Source of the DNA: an uncultured Rhodobacter sp.
Lineage (GTDB): Bacteria; Pseudomonadota; Alphaproteobacteria; Rhodobacterales; Rhodobacteraceae
Length of the DNA stretch: 24,373 nt
Assembly: GCA_937901435.1 (NCBI GenBank)
Contig: CALGTJ010000768.1
Coordinates: 1-24,373 of the forward strand
Direction of reading: 5' to 3'
Shown here: piece after piece, positions 24,169 through 24,373 of the stretch
How the letters are laid out: each line of letters begins with the position of its first letter
How positions within the stretch are numbered: the stretch's first letter is position 1
Notes under the pieces: generated by a model
Told to the model about the DNA's origin: nothing
Databases searched by the model: none
What the model saw: the letters and a program-made list of their open reading frames with translations, nothing else
Position numbers and translations under genes: made by a program

Positions 24169-24373
24169 GTTGACGCTAGCAAACAAGTAGTAAAACTCAC
24201 TACATAATGTCACAATTAGCATGTCCAAGCACAAAATCATGTGGACAGAGTCTAAAAAAGACTCGACTCATCTTGTTCCTGTGGGTAATTGAAAGGTGTC
24301 CGCGAAGGTTGAAGCACGCGGGTAATTACTCACCCCCCATTTTGAGAGTGTGCGTCTCAGGCGAGGGTTTGGT
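24169..24373. other. Non-coding tail with short repeats, no gene recognised
   Basis: This 205 bp stretch is AT-richer than the rest and has no plausible coding frame. It holds several short repeats. GTAGT/ACTAC is an inverted pair at 24187–24191 and 24199–24203. TGTCCA/TGGACA pairs at 24222–24227 and 24242–24247. GAGTCT–AAAAA–AGACTC is a hairpin at 24248–24264. GGGTAATT occurs twice as a direct repeat at 24283–24290 and 24320–24327, 37 bp apart. The second copy lies in a GTAATTAC palindrome. The hairpin lacks a T-run on either strand, so it is not a typical terminator. Confidence 0.4.

Noticed and set aside
24248..24264. Hairpin as a terminator for the decarboxylase gene
   Set aside because: The stem is only 6 bp, AT-rich in the loop, and no T-run follows on either strand.

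Overview
This window looks like a chromosomal segment from an alphaproteobacterium, most likely of the Rhodobacteraceae (Roseobacter-type) group. That is inferred from the encoded proteins and gene neighbourhoods: hslO–Nudix–cca, an NDUFAF5-like methyltransferase next to comF, ubiG, and a NaChBac-type channel. The DNA is moderately GC-rich and very densely coding, with many genes overlapping by 4 nt (ATGA). No tRNA, rRNA or CRISPR array was seen. No gap longer than about 205 bp lacks a gene, and no intact mobile element is present.

Layout. (1) 1–784: the 3' end of a SpoIIE/PP2C-type phosphatase gene, convergent with a small Nudix hydrolase gene. (2) 832–3573: a tightly packed operon for redox chaperone Hsp33, a CoA-pyrophosphatase-type Nudix enzyme and the CCA-adding enzyme. 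(3) 3653–8582: two tandem ABC half-exporters and a TrmA/RumA-type RNA m5U methyltransferase, all joined by ATGA overlaps, followed by a voltage-gated sodium channel at 8610–9380. (4) 9450–11266: an envelope cluster, with a lipoprotein L,D-transpeptidase, an opposite-strand CAP-domain lipoprotein and a Tat-exported L,D-transpeptidase. (5) 11411–11596: a small secreted or membrane protein, closed by a strong bidirectional terminator shared with hemH. (6) 11707–13698, minus strand: ferrochelatase and an NDUFAF5-like methyltransferase. Divergent from these, on the plus strand, lie comF, a monothiol-size CGFC glutaredoxin (grxC) and a MarR regulator. (7) ubiG (minus) is divergent from a proline iminopeptidase gene. 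(8) 17201–22653: a complete peptide-type ABC importer (two permeases, a fused double ATPase and a Tat-exported binding protein), ending in a terminator and followed by a PLP-dependent group II decarboxylase. (9) 24169–24373: an AT-richer non-coding tail with short direct and inverted repeats.

Several genes touch related functions. Haem (hemH), ubiquinone (ubiG) and the NDUFAF5-like protein are all linked to respiration. Hsp33 and glutaredoxin handle thiol stress. The importer, the iminopeptidase and the decarboxylase could form a peptide or amino-acid scavenging route. Most of the window is recognisable core or semi-core bacterial biology and I see no clear new defence or mobile system. The best leads are the duplicated N-terminal membrane module in the second importer permease, the NDUFAF5-like protein with an eroded SAM motif, the paired L,D-transpeptidases around a CAP lipoprotein, and the 61-residue membrane protein. 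All function calls come from reading motifs by eye; no database search was run.
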